From an uncultured Ruminococcus sp. (GTDB lineage Bacteria > Bacillota > Clostridia > Oscillospirales > Ruminococcaceae), in assembly GCA_947345935.1 (NCBI GenBank), contig CAMZZN010000013.1, forward strand, positions 1 through 52,655: DNA of 52,655 nt, written 5' to 3'. Shown here piece by piece: positions 45,063 through 52,655 of the stretch (its first letter is position 1; every line of letters starts with the position of its first letter). The position numbers were made by a program, and so were the translations under genes. The notes below the pieces were generated by a model. It saw only the letters and a list, made by a program, of their open reading frames with translations. It was not told the origin of the DNA and ran no database searches.

Positions 45063-45260
45063 TCACTTTTTAATCTTATTGAAAACGTCGCCGAGCTTAT
45101 CTTTTGCTGCGTCCACAACCTTGTCTACCTTATCCTCAGGAATGTCGATTCCGGTAAGACCCTCGACAGCCTTAATAGGATCTTTTTTAAGATTCTTCTG
45201 AAACTCCTTGTCGTTCTTTACCTTGTCGGTCAGATCGCCGAGCTTTTCCTTGATATCCAT
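45063..45260 (-). CDS. Small helical protein, unknown
   Basis: The 65-residue protein is very rich in Lys and Asp, without Cys, signal peptide or membrane segment. The stretch DKEFQKNLKKDPIKAVEG followed by LTGIDIPEDKVDKVV resembles the D-x-F...DP..A...G..IP pattern of nitrile-hydratase-type leader peptides, but it ends in a helix with no core peptide and no modification genes are near. A strong AGGAGG and a near-consensus promoter indicate a real, well expressed gene. Function unknown. Confidence 0.75.
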   Translation of the reverse strand: MDIKEKLGDLTDKVKNDKEFQKNLKKDPIKAVEGLTGIDIPEDKVDKVVDAAKDKLGDVFNKIKK

Positions 45261-45308
45261 AAATAAATCCTCCTTTCATGATTTCAGTGATGACGACTCA
45301 TCTTTTTT

Positions 45309-45337
45309 ATTATATCATAGTACCTGATAGAAATCAA
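45309..45337 (-). promoter_or_regulatory. Promoter of the small helical protein and downstream genes
   Basis: On the minus strand TTGATT (45332-45337), 17-base spacer, perfect TATAAT (45309-45314). It abuts the left end of repeat copy g. Confidence 0.8.
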
Positions 45338-45341
45338 GCAC

Positions 45342-45575
45342 GGCAACAGCATTTTATTTCTATTCACGTTTATAAAGGGGGGGACGCTGTCCCCCTAACC
45401 CCCTGCCAAAGGGAAGTACATTCCCTTTGGAAACCCATCATTGATTCATTACATTCCCCACAAGGGGGATTGTAATGAATCAGAGTGAAATCCAGACAGA
45501 AAGTATTTCCTTTAACAAAAATTTAAAGAAACAAAATCTCTTTTATAATCATAATAAAAAAATAAATGCTGTTGC
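45342..45575 (+). repeat. Structured dispersed element, copy g (type II, complete)
   Basis: The clearest type II copy: GGCAACAGCATTTTATTTC at the left and, inverted, GCAACAGCATTTATTT at the right. H1 is GGGGGAC/GTCCCCC, H2 CCAAAGGGA/TCCCTTTGG, and H3 has TGATTCATTACA/TGTAATGAATCA plus a GC-rich top (45442-45459, 45464-45482). The tail is shared with copies b and e. No target duplication is obvious. Confidence 0.88.
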
Positions 45576-45614
45576 TATGTCAATTTTCAAAAATCAACAT
45601 AATACCCTTAATCT

Positions 45615-45642
45615 GTAAGGACACGGCGTGCCGTGTCCTTAC
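45615..45642. repeat. Perfect 28-base palindrome-like hairpin
   Basis: GTAAGGACACGGC and GCCGTGTCCTTAC are perfect 13-base inverted repeats separated by two bases. It stands alone between copy g and the next promoter and has no T-run. The rest of 45576-45705 holds nothing recognised. Confidence 0.6.
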
Positions 45643-45705
45643 GCATACAAAATATATCTAAATATAATTTCAAAATTGATTTGCGTTAAAATCAAGTACA
45701 AATCA

Positions 45706-45734
45706 TTGACATTGAATCTCTGTCGTGATATAAT
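45706..45734 (+). promoter_or_regulatory. Consensus promoter of the hydrolase-murF-ddl unit
   Basis: TTGACA (45706-45711), 17-base spacer, TATAAT (45729-45734), both perfect. The leader to 45815 contains small ATAC/GTAT repeats but no clear terminator. Confidence 0.85.
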
Positions 45735-45814
45735 AAATGTGTATGTAATGGCGTATAAGCTGCATAAAATATACATATGGCATACGCACTGCCATAAATA
45801 AACATATGGAGATA

Positions 45815-46594
45815 ATGAAATTGAACAAAACGGTAAACGGTATAAAAATAAACTACGAGGACAAAGGCTCCGGCGATCTTATCGTGCTTCTTCACGGCTG
45901 GGGAAGCAACATAAAGCTTTTTGCTAATCTTATAGAGCTTCTGTCGCAGAAATATCATGTAGTGGCTATGGATATGCCCGGATTCGGTGAAAGTCATGAA
46001 CCGCCATCGGCATGGTGCGTGGACGACTACGCAGATTTCGTCATCGATTTTCTGAAAGACTACAATGCCGGCGAAGTAATACTTCTGGGACATTCATTCG
46101 GCGGACGTGTCACTATCAAGCTGAACAGCCGCAAAGAACTGCCATTTAAAATATCAAAGGTGATACTGGTTGACAGCGCAGGAATAATGCCGCCGAAAAC
46201 CAATAAAAAAAGCTGGAGAACAAAAAAGTACAAAATAGGCAAGGCTGTTCTTTCCACCAGGATTGCGCAGAAAATCGCCCCCAATGCTCTCGAAAAGCTT
46301 CGTGTGAAATACGGGAGCGCCGACTACGCCGCCGCCTCTCCGCTTATGAGACAGGTTCTTGTCAAGACAGTAAACGAGGACTTAGAGCCGCTTCTTCCAA
46401 ATATCAAGTGCCCGACTCTCCTTGTGTGGGGCGTAAACGATACGGCAACTCCACTGTCAGACGGAGAAAAAATGGAGAAGCTTATCCCCGACGCCGGACT
46501 TGTAAAGCTTGAAAACGCCGGACATTATTCATTCTTAGAGCAGCAGTACACCTTCAACCGTGTAATGTGCTCCTTTTTGAAGATTGGAGACTGA
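45815..46594 (+). CDS. Alpha/beta hydrolase
   Basis: A 259-residue single-domain alpha/beta hydrolase with the oxyanion motif LLHGWGSN, MDMPGFGES, the nucleophile elbow GHSFGGR (Ser 94), the acid in WGVNDTATP and the histidine in NAGHYSFLEQ. The substrate is unknown. It is three bases before a MurF-like gene and upstream of ddl, so a role in peptidoglycan precursor metabolism is possible by context. An ATG at 45806 is in frame without a ribosome binding site; GGAG three bases before 45815 supports the shorter form, and a TTG at 45821 is a further option. Confidence 0.85.
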   Translation: MKLNKTVNGIKINYEDKGSGDLIVLLHGWGSNIKLFANLIELLSQKYHVVAMDMPGFGESHEPPSAWCVDDYADFVIDFLKDYNAGEVILLGHSFGGRVTIKLNSRKELPFKISKVILVDSAGIMPPKTNKKSWRTKKYKIGKAVLSTRIAQKIAPNALEKLRVKYGSADYAAASPLMRQVLVKTVNEDLEPLLPNIKCPTLLVWGVNDTATPLSDGEKMEKLIPDAGLVKLENAGHYSFLEQQYTFNRVMCSFLKIGD

Positions 46595-46597
46595 TTT

Positions 46598-48175
46598 ATG
46601 AATATCGCTATATTCTGCATTTATACGGCAGCCGCCCTTGCCGGAATACTTTTCTTTTCACTCAGGGAATTCCATATGCTCCAGCTCAACGGCTACAAAA
46701 CTCCGGAGCATTCATGGTGGATGAAGAAAAATTATAAGCGGTATATTTTCCCTGCCATTCTGCTTATATTGCAGTTCGTCATGCTTGAAACGGGCGCAAC
46801 TCTGCCTGTTCTTATAGGATTCATGGCTTTTAACCTTTGTTTTTCTGTTGCCAACAAGCCGGGAAAAAAATTCAAAAAGCCCCTTAAATATACGGCAAGA
46901 GTCAAAAGAATGATGATAACTTTCTGGGTGCTTGAAGCGTTGATAATCGGCGGCAGTTCATTTATATGGCGAAGCGGATTCTGCTCCCCGTGGCTGTATA
47001 TATTAATAAACTCAGGAATTTATCTTACGCCGCTTCTCGTTCCGCTGTCAAATATTATCAACAAGCCGATAGAAAAATCCGTCCAGAAGTGGTATATCAA
47101 CGACGCAAAAAGAATTCTGAGCGAAATGCCCTCGCTTCACAAGGTCGGAATAACTGGAAGCTACGGCAAAACATCCATGAAATTCTATCTCAGCGAGCTT
47201 CTCGGTTCTCAGTACGAGACATTGAAAACTCCCGAAAGCTTCAATACTCCTATGGGCGTTACCATTACCATAAGACAGCACCTCAGACCCACTCATGAAT
47301 ATTTCATCTGCGAAATGGGCGCACGGCGTGTGCATGAGATCAGGGAACTCTGCGAAATAGCTCATCCCCATGACGGCATTATCACTTCTGTCGGTCCTCA
47401 GCATCTGGAAACGTTCAACACTATCGAGAATGTCGTCGATACTAAATTTGAGCTTGCGGACAGCGTTCAGGCGGCTGGCGGAAAGATATTTCTCAACGGC
47501 GACAACGAGCTTATACGCAGCCGTGCTCCGAAGTACAAGGGTGCGATCCTTTACGGAACAACAGAGGGCTGCGATTACCGTGCCGCAGACATTTTAGTTT
47601 CCGACAAGGGCACGGAATTTACGCTGACAGCTCCCGGCGGCGAAAGCTGCCGCTTCTCCATGAAGCTCCTCGGCGAACACAGCGTACAGAACGTGGTCGG
47701 AGCGATCGCCTACGCTCATGGTACGGGTATACCGCTTGAAAAGCTGGTTCTGCCTGTAAAGAGGATAGCCGCCGTTCCGCACAGATTGCAGCTTCTTGAC
47801 AAGGGCGGCGACCTGACATTCATCGACGACGCATATAATTCAAATCCCAGCGGCTGCCGTGCTGCGCTTAATGTCCTGGGACTTTTCGACGCCTGCAAGA
47901 TCCTTGTCACTCCGGGAATGGTAGAACTCGGAGCAAAGCAGGAAGAACTCAACTTTGAGTTCGGGCAGGAGGCTGCCGCAGTCTGCGATTATATCGTTCT
48001 GGTCGGAAAACATCAGACAGAACCTATTTACAAGGGAATAAAAGCTGCCGGCTACGATATGAATAAGGTATATGCCGCCGATTCGCTGGGCGAGGCTCTT
48101 GACAAGGCGAGGGCATATCAGACCGATAAAAAGAAGATCGTTCTGCTTGAAAACGATCTTCCTGACAATTATTGA
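46598..48175 (+). CDS. murF: Membrane-anchored MurF-like ligase
   Basis: MurF adds D-Ala-D-Ala to UDP-MurNAc-tripeptide. The 525-residue protein has a Mur ligase core with the ATP loop GITGSYGKTS (about 184-193), FNTPMG, ICEMGARRVHEI, ITSVGPQHLETF, LLGEHSVQNVVGAIA and DDAYNSNPSG, ending with a C-terminal ligase domain. Instead of the normal soluble MurF N-terminal domain it has about 165 residues with four hydrophobic segments. Its placement before ddl fits a MurF role. Whether it replaces the standard enzyme or acts on another substrate is open. Confidence 0.82.
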   Translation: MNIAIFCIYTAAALAGILFFSLREFHMLQLNGYKTPEHSWWMKKNYKRYIFPAILLILQFVMLETGATLPVLIGFMAFNLCFSVANKPGKKFKKPLKYTARVKRMMITFWVLEALIIGGSSFIWRSGFCSPWLYILINSGIYLTPLLVPLSNIINKPIEKSVQKWYINDAKRILSEMPSLHKVGITGSYGKTSMKFYLSELLGSQYETLKTPESFNTPMGVTITIRQHLRPTHEYFICEMGARRVHEIRELCEIAHPHDGIITSVGPQHLETFNTIENVVDTKFELADSVQAAGGKIFLNGDNELIRSRAPKYKGAILYGTTEGCDYRAADILVSDKGTEFTLTAPGGESCRFSMKLLGEHSVQNVVGAIAYAHGTGIPLEKLVLPVKRIAAVPHRLQLLDKGGDLTFIDDAYNSNPSGCRAALNVLGLFDACKILVTPGMVELGAKQEELNFEFGQEAAAVCDYIVLVGKHQTEPIYKGIKAAGYDMNKVYAADSLGEALDKARAYQTDKKKIVLLENDLPDNY

Positions 48176-48193
48176 TAAAAGGAGAGACTACAT

Positions 48194-49384
48194 ATGAAGA
48201 TCAATCTTGCAGTTTTATTCGGCGGAAAGAGCGTCGAACATGAAGTATCCGTAATTTCGGCGGTTCAGGCTATGGCGAGCATGAACAAGGAAAAATACAA
48301 TATTATTCCCGTTTACATGACAAAGGACAGCGAGTTCTACACCGGCGAAAAGCTTATGGACATCAACTTGTTCAAAGATATACCTTCCCTTCTTAAAGAG
48401 TGTACGGAATGCGTTTTCGTAAGAAGCGAGGGAAAAGTACAGCTTATACGTCAGAAAATGAAGAAATTCGGCTCAAATGTCATCTCCGAAGTTGACGTGG
48501 CTTTCCCCATAGTTCATGGAACGAACGTTGAGGACGGCGCTTTACAGGGATATTTGCAGACGCTCGGTTTCCCGTATGTGGGATGCGACGTTCTTTCCTC
48601 GGCAGTGGGAATGGATAAATTCGTTATGAAAATACTCCTTAAAGACGCAGGATTTCCCGTCCTCGACTGCTGCCGCTTCTCCTCGTTTGATATGGACAAA
48701 ATGGACGATATCATATCGCAGGTGGAAGAAAAATTCAGCTATCCCGTTATTGTCAAGCCTATAAATCTGGGTTCGAGCGTGGGCATCTCAAAGGCTTCAG
48801 ACCGCAGGGGACTTGAAAAGTCCGTTGAAGAGGCGTTTGAATTTGCAGACAGAATTCTCATTGAACCGGCAGTTGTGCAGCTCAAGGAGATCAACTGCGC
48901 CGTCTGCGGCGACAGCGAATCGGCAGAAGCGTCGGTCTGTGAAGAACCCGTGCAGCAGGATGAGATCCTCAGCTACAATGATAAATACGTAGGCGGCGGA
49001 AAATCAGGCGGCAGCAAGGGAATGGCAACGCTTAAAAGAAAAATTCCAGCCGACATTACTCCGGAACAGGAAGAAACAGTGCGCAGAACGGCTGTTGAAG
49101 CTTTCCGTTATCTCGGATGCTGCGGCGTGGCAAGAATCGACTTCATGCTTGACAAGGAAACGCAGAAAATCTATATAAACGAAATAAATACGATACCCGG
49201 ATCTCTGGCGTTCTATCTCTGGGAACCAAAGGGCGTTAAATATCCCGAACTGCTCGAACGCATGATACAGCTTGCTCTCAAGCGTCACAGGCAGGGCGCA
49301 AAGATCAGCTATGCATTTGAAACGAATATCCTTTCAATGGGCGGCAGCTTCGGAGCAAAGGGCAGCAAGGGCAGCAAAATGTAA
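48194..49384 (+). CDS. ddl: D-alanine--D-alanine ligase
   Basis: Ddl joins two D-alanines for the peptidoglycan stem. The 396-residue ATP-grasp enzyme has VLFGGKSVEHEVSVIS near the start, the VFPIVHG-like AFPIVHGTNVEDGALQGYL, PYVGCDVLSSAVGMDK, VIVKPINLGSSVGISKA and INEINTIPGS. The omega-loop region reads EILSYNDKYVGGG rather than the DYxxKY form, and a short insertion precedes it. A Gly/Ser/Lys-rich tail ends the protein. AAAGGAGAG precedes the ATG. It is read with the MurF-like gene. Confidence 0.93.
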   Translation: MKINLAVLFGGKSVEHEVSVISAVQAMASMNKEKYNIIPVYMTKDSEFYTGEKLMDINLFKDIPSLLKECTECVFVRSEGKVQLIRQKMKKFGSNVISEVDVAFPIVHGTNVEDGALQGYLQTLGFPYVGCDVLSSAVGMDKFVMKILLKDAGFPVLDCCRFSSFDMDKMDDIISQVEEKFSYPVIVKPINLGSSVGISKASDRRGLEKSVEEAFEFADRILIEPAVVQLKEINCAVCGDSESAEASVCEEPVQQDEILSYNDKYVGGGKSGGSKGMATLKRKIPADITPEQEETVRRTAVEAFRYLGCCGVARIDFMLDKETQKIYINEINTIPGSLAFYLWEPKGVKYPELLERMIQLALKRHRQGAKISYAFETNILSMGGSFGAKGSKGSKM

Positions 49385-49396
49385 GGAGTGTTGAAA

Positions 49397-49954
49397 ATGA
49401 CCGAAAAGGAAAAACAGCAGGCAGGGGAGCTGTACAACGGCGGCGATAAGGAGCTTACCGCTGACAGGACAAACGTAAAGAAACTCTGCATGGAGTACAA
49501 CAGTACGATCTACAACGACTTTCAGAAAAGAGACAGACTTCTGACCAGGATAATCGCTCTTAAAGGCGAAAATACCGTTATCGAGCCAAATTTTTTCTGT
49601 GACTACGGATACAACATCATAATAGGCGACAATTTTTATGCCAACCACAACTGCGTCATTCTCGACTGTGCGGAAGTCATATTTGGCGACAACGTATTTA
49701 TCGGTCCGAACTGCGGTTTCTATACCGCCGGTCATCCCCTTGACGCCGAAACCAGAAATTCGGGGCTTGAATACGCAAAACCAATTAAGGTGGGCAGCAA
49801 CGTCTGGATAGGCGGCGGAGTTTCTGTAATGCCCGGCGTTACTATCGGCGACGGCGCTGTTATCGGCGGAGGAAGCGTGGTAGTCAGCGATATCCCTGCC
49901 GGTTATGTTGCAGTAGGCAATCCTTGCAAACCTGTTCATCCGGTTGTGAAGTAA
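49397..49954 (+). CDS. maa: Maltose/galactoside O-acetyltransferase family protein
   Basis: The 185-residue hexapeptide acyltransferase has the Maa N-terminal domain (KQQAGELYNGGDKEL, in the family the GELYxxxDPEL motif) and the LacA/Maa-type beta-helix with FCDYGYNIIIGDNFYANHNC, the catalytic histidine in FYTAGHPLD, and VWIGGGVSVMPGVTIGDGAVIGGGSVV (in parts). It acetylates sugars from acetyl-CoA; the acceptor is unknown. A GTG at 49388 is in frame but lies in the AAGGAG that serves the ATG at 49397. The stop codon is immediately followed by repeat copy h. Confidence 0.88.
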   Translation: MTEKEKQQAGELYNGGDKELTADRTNVKKLCMEYNSTIYNDFQKRDRLLTRIIALKGENTVIEPNFFCDYGYNIIIGDNFYANHNCVILDCAEVIFGDNVFIGPNCGFYTAGHPLDAETRNSGLEYAKPIKVGSNVWIGGGVSVMPGVTIGDGAVIGGGSVVVSDIPAGYVAVGNPCKPVHPVVK

Positions 49955-50175
49955 GGGGGGACTCTGTCCCCCCTTACCCCCCTGCCAAAGGGTGAATCCA
50001 CCCTTTGGAAACCCGGTATTAATTATTTTAAGTACCTCATAAAGAGGTACTTAAAATAATTAAAGCAGAAGCCCATAGAATGAACACACATTTGAAAAGA
50101 GTGTAAGGAAACAAAATCCACCAATATCATACCACTGACAAAAAGCGGATTTCTCCTTTTGAAACCCATTATTTT
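49955..50175 (+). repeat. Structured dispersed element, copy h (no clear ends)
   Basis: H1 (GGGGGGAC/GTCCCCCC) begins at the base after the acetyltransferase stop codon. H2 is CCAAAGGGT/ACCCTTTGG. H3 is a perfect 19-bp stem with 5-base loop (50020-50038, 50044-50062). The tail differs from types I and II, and a second fragment of the H2-H3 junction (CCTTTTGAAACCCATTATT) appears at about 50154-50172. Confidence 0.8.
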
Positions 50176-50181
50176 TCTTAC

Positions 50182-50211
50182 TTGACATAAACAGCAGTAT
50201 TATGCTATAAT
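50182..50211 (+). promoter_or_regulatory. Promoter of nfnAB
   Basis: TTGACA (50182-50187), 18-base spacer, TATAAT (50206-50211), about 92 bases before the first gene. Confidence 0.8.
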
Positions 50212-50303
50212 GATAGATAAACAACGTGTATATCCGGAATACGGTCAAAGGCGATCTGATATTCCCGACGGATGTGCAAATTTAATTTAGGAAGGTATGG
50301 ACA

Positions 50304-51146
50304 ATGTTTGAAATACTTGAAAAAAACAGTCTTAATCCGACTGTAACTCTTATGAAGATCCACGCCCCCAGAGTTGCCGCAAAGGCAGAACCGGGACAGT
50401 TCATTATTCTCAGAACCGACAGCGAGGGAGAAAGAATTCCCCTTACCATAGCAGATTACGACCGTGAAGCCGGAACCGTCACTATTATTTTCCAGATAGT
50501 CGGCGCTACTACGGAAAAACTTAACAGACTTGAAGAAGGTCAGTGTCTCCACGATTTTGTCGGACCTCTCGGACGTGCCACAGAGACTGACGGTCTTAAA
50601 AAAGTCGCTGTTGTCGGCGGCGGCGTAGGATGCGCTATCGCTTATCCCGTGGCAAAAAAACTTCACGAACTCGGCGTCGAGGTACACTCAATCGTCGGTT
50701 TCAGAAACCGTGACCTTGTGATTCTGGAGGACGAATTCAAGGCGGCTTCTTCAAAGTTCGTGCTCATGTCCGACGACGGAACGGCAGGAGAAAAGGGACT
50801 TGTTACCGACGCCCTCAAAAAGCTTATTGACAACGGTGAAAAGTACGACCGTGTCATCACTATCGGACCTCTTATCATGATGAAATTCGTGTGCAGACTT
50901 ACCAAAGAATACGAGATCCCTACCGTTGCTTCCATGAATCCGATCATGATAGACGGCACGGGAATGTGCGGCGGATGCCGTCTTACGGTCGGTGGTCAGA
51001 CAAAATTTGCCTGCGTTGACGGCCCGGAATTTGACGGTCATCTTATTGATTTCGACGAGGCTATGGCACGTGGAGCAATGTACAAGCAGTTTGAACGCAA
51101 GGCTCATGAAGATACCTGCAATCTTTTCCGTCAGGAGGTAAAGTAA
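50304..51146 (+). CDS. nfnA: NfnA: FAD/[2Fe-2S] subunit of NADH-dependent ferredoxin:NADP+ oxidoreductase
   Basis: The 280-residue protein is a ferredoxin-NADP reductase-like subunit: FAD domain (AEPGQFIILRTDSEGERIPLTI, in parts), nucleotide domain (KVAVVGGGVGCAIAYPVAKKL) and a C-terminal [2Fe-2S] site (GTGMCGGCRLTVGG, then FACVDGPEFDGH). In the Nfn complex it binds NADH and takes part in flavin-based electron bifurcation, linking NADPH with NADH plus reduced ferredoxin. It could also be annotated as a sulfide dehydrogenase or glutamate synthase-like subunit. The next gene starts two bases after its stop. Confidence 0.9.
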   Translation: MFEILEKNSLNPTVTLMKIHAPRVAAKAEPGQFIILRTDSEGERIPLTIADYDREAGTVTIIFQIVGATTEKLNRLEEGQCLHDFVGPLGRATETDGLKKVAVVGGGVGCAIAYPVAKKLHELGVEVHSIVGFRNRDLVILEDEFKAASSKFVLMSDDGTAGEKGLVTDALKKLIDNGEKYDRVITIGPLIMMKFVCRLTKEYEIPTVASMNPIMIDGTGMCGGCRLTVGGQTKFACVDGPEFDGHLIDFDEAMARGAMYKQFERKAHEDTCNLFRQEVK

Positions 51147-51147
51147 A

Positions 51148-52533
51148 ATGCCTAATATGTCATTAAAAAAGAACGAAATGCCGGTTCAGCAGCCGGACGT
51201 AAGAAATAAAAACTTCTCAGAAGTTGCCCTCGGCTACACTGAGGAACAGGCTATTGACGAGGCAAAACGCTGCCTTAACTGCAAAAACAGACCCTGCACA
51301 AACGGATGTCCCGTGCAGATAGATATTCCCGAATTTATTGCCCAGGTGGCAGAAGGAAATTTCGCTGAGGCTTATAAAATAATTACAAAGTCAAGCTCCC
51401 TTCCAGCTGTCTGCGGCAGAGTATGTCCCCAGGAGACGCAGTGTGAAAGCAAGTGCGTAAGAGGCATCAAGGGCGAGCCGGTAGCCATCGGACGTCTGGA
51501 GCGTTTCGTTGCCGACTGGCACAACGCTCAGCCTGAAACTTCGATAGAAAAGCCTGAGAGCAACGGTCATAAGGCAGCCGTTATCGGTTCGGGGCCTTCC
51601 GGTCTTGCCTGTGCCGGAGATCTGGCAAAAAAGGGCTATGACGTCACTGTTTTTGAAGCTCTCCACGTTGCAGGAGGAGTTCTTTCATACGGAATCCCTG
51701 AATTCAGACTGCCTAAGTCGATCGTTCAGAAAGAGATCGACGGACTTAAAGCGCTGGGCGTTGATATCGAGACCAATACCGTTGTCGGAAAGACAGTTTC
51801 CGTGGACGAGCTTATGCAGAACGAGGGTTACGAAACGGTATTTATCGGATCTGGCGCTGGTCTGCCAAGATTTATGAACATTCCCGGTGAAAATCTCAAC
51901 GGAGTTTACTCTGCAAATGAATTCCTTACAAGAATTAATCTCATGAAAGCATACAAGGAGAACAGCTCTACGCCTATCAAGGCAGGAACTAAGGCTGTTA
52001 TCGTAGGCGGCGGAAACGTTGCAATGGACGCCGCAAGATGCGCAAAGAGACTTGGAGCTGATGTACATATCGTGTACAGACGTACCGAAAACGAACTTCC
52101 CGCAAGAGCCGAGGAGGTTGAGCACGCAAAGGAAGAGGGAATTATTTTCAAGTTCCTGACGAATCCTGTGGAGATAAAGGCAGACGAAAACGGCTGGGCA
52201 AAGAGCGTTGTATGCCAGCAGATGGAGCTTTCCGAGCCTGACGCATCCGGCAGAGCAAAGCCTGTGCCGATAGAGGGAGCGTTTATCGAGATCGAAGCCG
52301 ACTGCGTTATCATGTCGATCGGAACATCGCCGAATCCGCTTATCAAGTCCACTACCGAAGGACTTGACACTCAGAGGTGGGGCGGAATAATTGCCGATGA
52401 CGACGGACTTACATCCAAAGAGGGCGTATATGCAGGCGGCGACGCCGTTACGGGCGCTGCAACGGTAATCCTTGCAATGGGCGCAGGCAAAAAAGCCGCA
52501 GCCGCTATGGACGAATATATGCAGAATAAGTAA
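51148..52533 (+). CDS. nfnB: NfnB: FAD/[4Fe-4S] subunit (annotated in many genomes as glutamate synthase, NADPH, homotetrameric)
   Basis: The 461-residue protein has two N-terminal cysteine clusters (C42, C45, C50, C54 in CLNCKNRPCTNGCP; then CGRVCPQETQCESKC) for [4Fe-4S] centres, the FAD motif AVIGSGPSGLACAGDLAKKGYDVTVFE (in parts), the NADP motif VIVGGGNVAMDAARCAKRLG and a final GGDAVTGAATVILAMGAGKKAA. Glutamate synthase small subunit and NfnB share this fold; the nfnA gene directly upstream and the absence of a large glutamate synthase gene point to Nfn. AGGAGG precedes the ATG. Confidence 0.92.
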   Translation: MPNMSLKKNEMPVQQPDVRNKNFSEVALGYTEEQAIDEAKRCLNCKNRPCTNGCPVQIDIPEFIAQVAEGNFAEAYKIITKSSSLPAVCGRVCPQETQCESKCVRGIKGEPVAIGRLERFVADWHNAQPETSIEKPESNGHKAAVIGSGPSGLACAGDLAKKGYDVTVFEALHVAGGVLSYGIPEFRLPKSIVQKEIDGLKALGVDIETNTVVGKTVSVDELMQNEGYETVFIGSGAGLPRFMNIPGENLNGVYSANEFLTRINLMKAYKENSSTPIKAGTKAVIVGGGNVAMDAARCAKRLGADVHIVYRRTENELPARAEEVEHAKEEGIIFKFLTNPVEIKADENGWAKSVVCQQMELSEPDASGRAKPVPIEGAFIEIEADCVIMSIGTSPNPLIKSTTEGLDTQRWGGIIADDDGLTSKEGVYAGGDAVTGAATVILAMGAGKKAAAAMDEYMQNK

Positions 52534-52544
52534 TAAAAAGGTTC

Positions 52545-52655
52545 AATACCATTAACTTAAGTGGGGACTCTGCTCCTGACAGTCGCCCGTACCCTCTGTC
52601 ACTGCGTGACATCTCCCTACACTGTAGGGAGTCACCCACACCCCTGCCAAAGGGG
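52545..52655 (+). repeat. Structured dispersed element, copy i (type I left end, cut by window)
   Basis: CAATACCATTAACTTAAGTG is the left end. A shortened long module follows (GGACTCTGCTCCTGACAGTCGCCC, in parts, TGTCACTGCGTGACA and CCCTACACTGTAGGG), then the element returns to the H1 right flank CACACCCCTGCC and the left arm of H2. This shows where the module is inserted in H1. The window ends inside H2. Confidence 0.8.

Noticed and set aside
51148..52533. True glutamate synthase small subunit
   Set aside because: No large-subunit gene is adjacent, and the directly preceding [2Fe-2S] flavoprotein gene is the normal partner in Nfn.

Overview
The window looks like a chromosomal segment of a gut or rumen Clostridia bacterium of the Ruminococcus type (Oscillospiraceae). 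This is an inference. It rests on a secreted protein with a type I dockerin, a Spo0A response regulator, plant-polysaccharide glycosidases (GH95, GH26), the ffs-dnaX-ybaB-recR order on one strand, separate secD and secF genes, and many TTGACA-N17-TATAAT promoters. No phage, plasmid, CRISPR array or intact IS transposase is visible. One RNA gene is supported: the small SRP RNA, ffs.

Layout. 1-2000: an AT-richer block with a trypsin-like protease interrupted by an in-frame TGA, followed by a secreted dockerin protein. 2000-7305: consensus promoter, long structured leader, then a housekeeping run cysE-cysS-walJ-rlmH-birA-deoD. 7311-12540 (minus strand): a lone feoB, then ffs-dnaX-ybaB-recR read leftward; dnaX starts at TTG and carries an A AAA AAG slippery heptamer. 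12900-18345: GH95, a GH26 lipoprotein and a HAD-fold protein that has lost its catalytic aspartates. 18445-19351: spo0A. 19430-26685: a glycan operon that makes GDP-mannose, GDP-4-keto-6-deoxymannose and probably GDP-D-rhamnose, with a membrane sugar-phosphate transferase and two GT4 enzymes. 26717-33451: a small coiled-coil gene and the F-type ATP synthase operon (a, c, b, delta-alpha, gamma, beta, epsilon). 33544-36460: secD-secF. 36684-38771 (minus strand): two CobW-type metal GTPases, one with a His-rich tandem repeat. 39104-42407: an alpha/beta hydrolase without its nucleophile, then tex. 42638-45260 (minus strand): a small helical protein, YitT, a YkgJ-DUF2225 fusion and a GIY-YIG protein. 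45706-49954: alpha/beta hydrolase, membrane-anchored MurF-like ligase, Ddl, acetyltransferase. 50182-52533: NfnA-NfnB.

Two observations stand out. First, the ATP synthase delta and alpha subunits are encoded as a single 677-residue polypeptide. The alpha part occurs three times per F1 and the delta part normally once, so this raises a stoichiometry question. Second, a family of about nine non-coding elements of 190-370 bp is scattered through the intergenic spaces. They share a core of three consecutive hairpins. The stem sequences differ between copies but stay complementary. The core is framed by one of two different terminal inverted repeats, and a longer multi-hairpin module may be inserted in it. 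They resemble non-autonomous mobile elements whose RNA or DNA fold is under selection; several sit directly after stop codons or inside 5' leaders.

The genes otherwise describe an anaerobe that takes up and degrades hemicellulose, decorates its surface with a deoxyhexose glycan, balances NADH, NADPH and ferredoxin through Nfn, and couples ion flow to ATP synthesis with a c-ring that looks proton-type.
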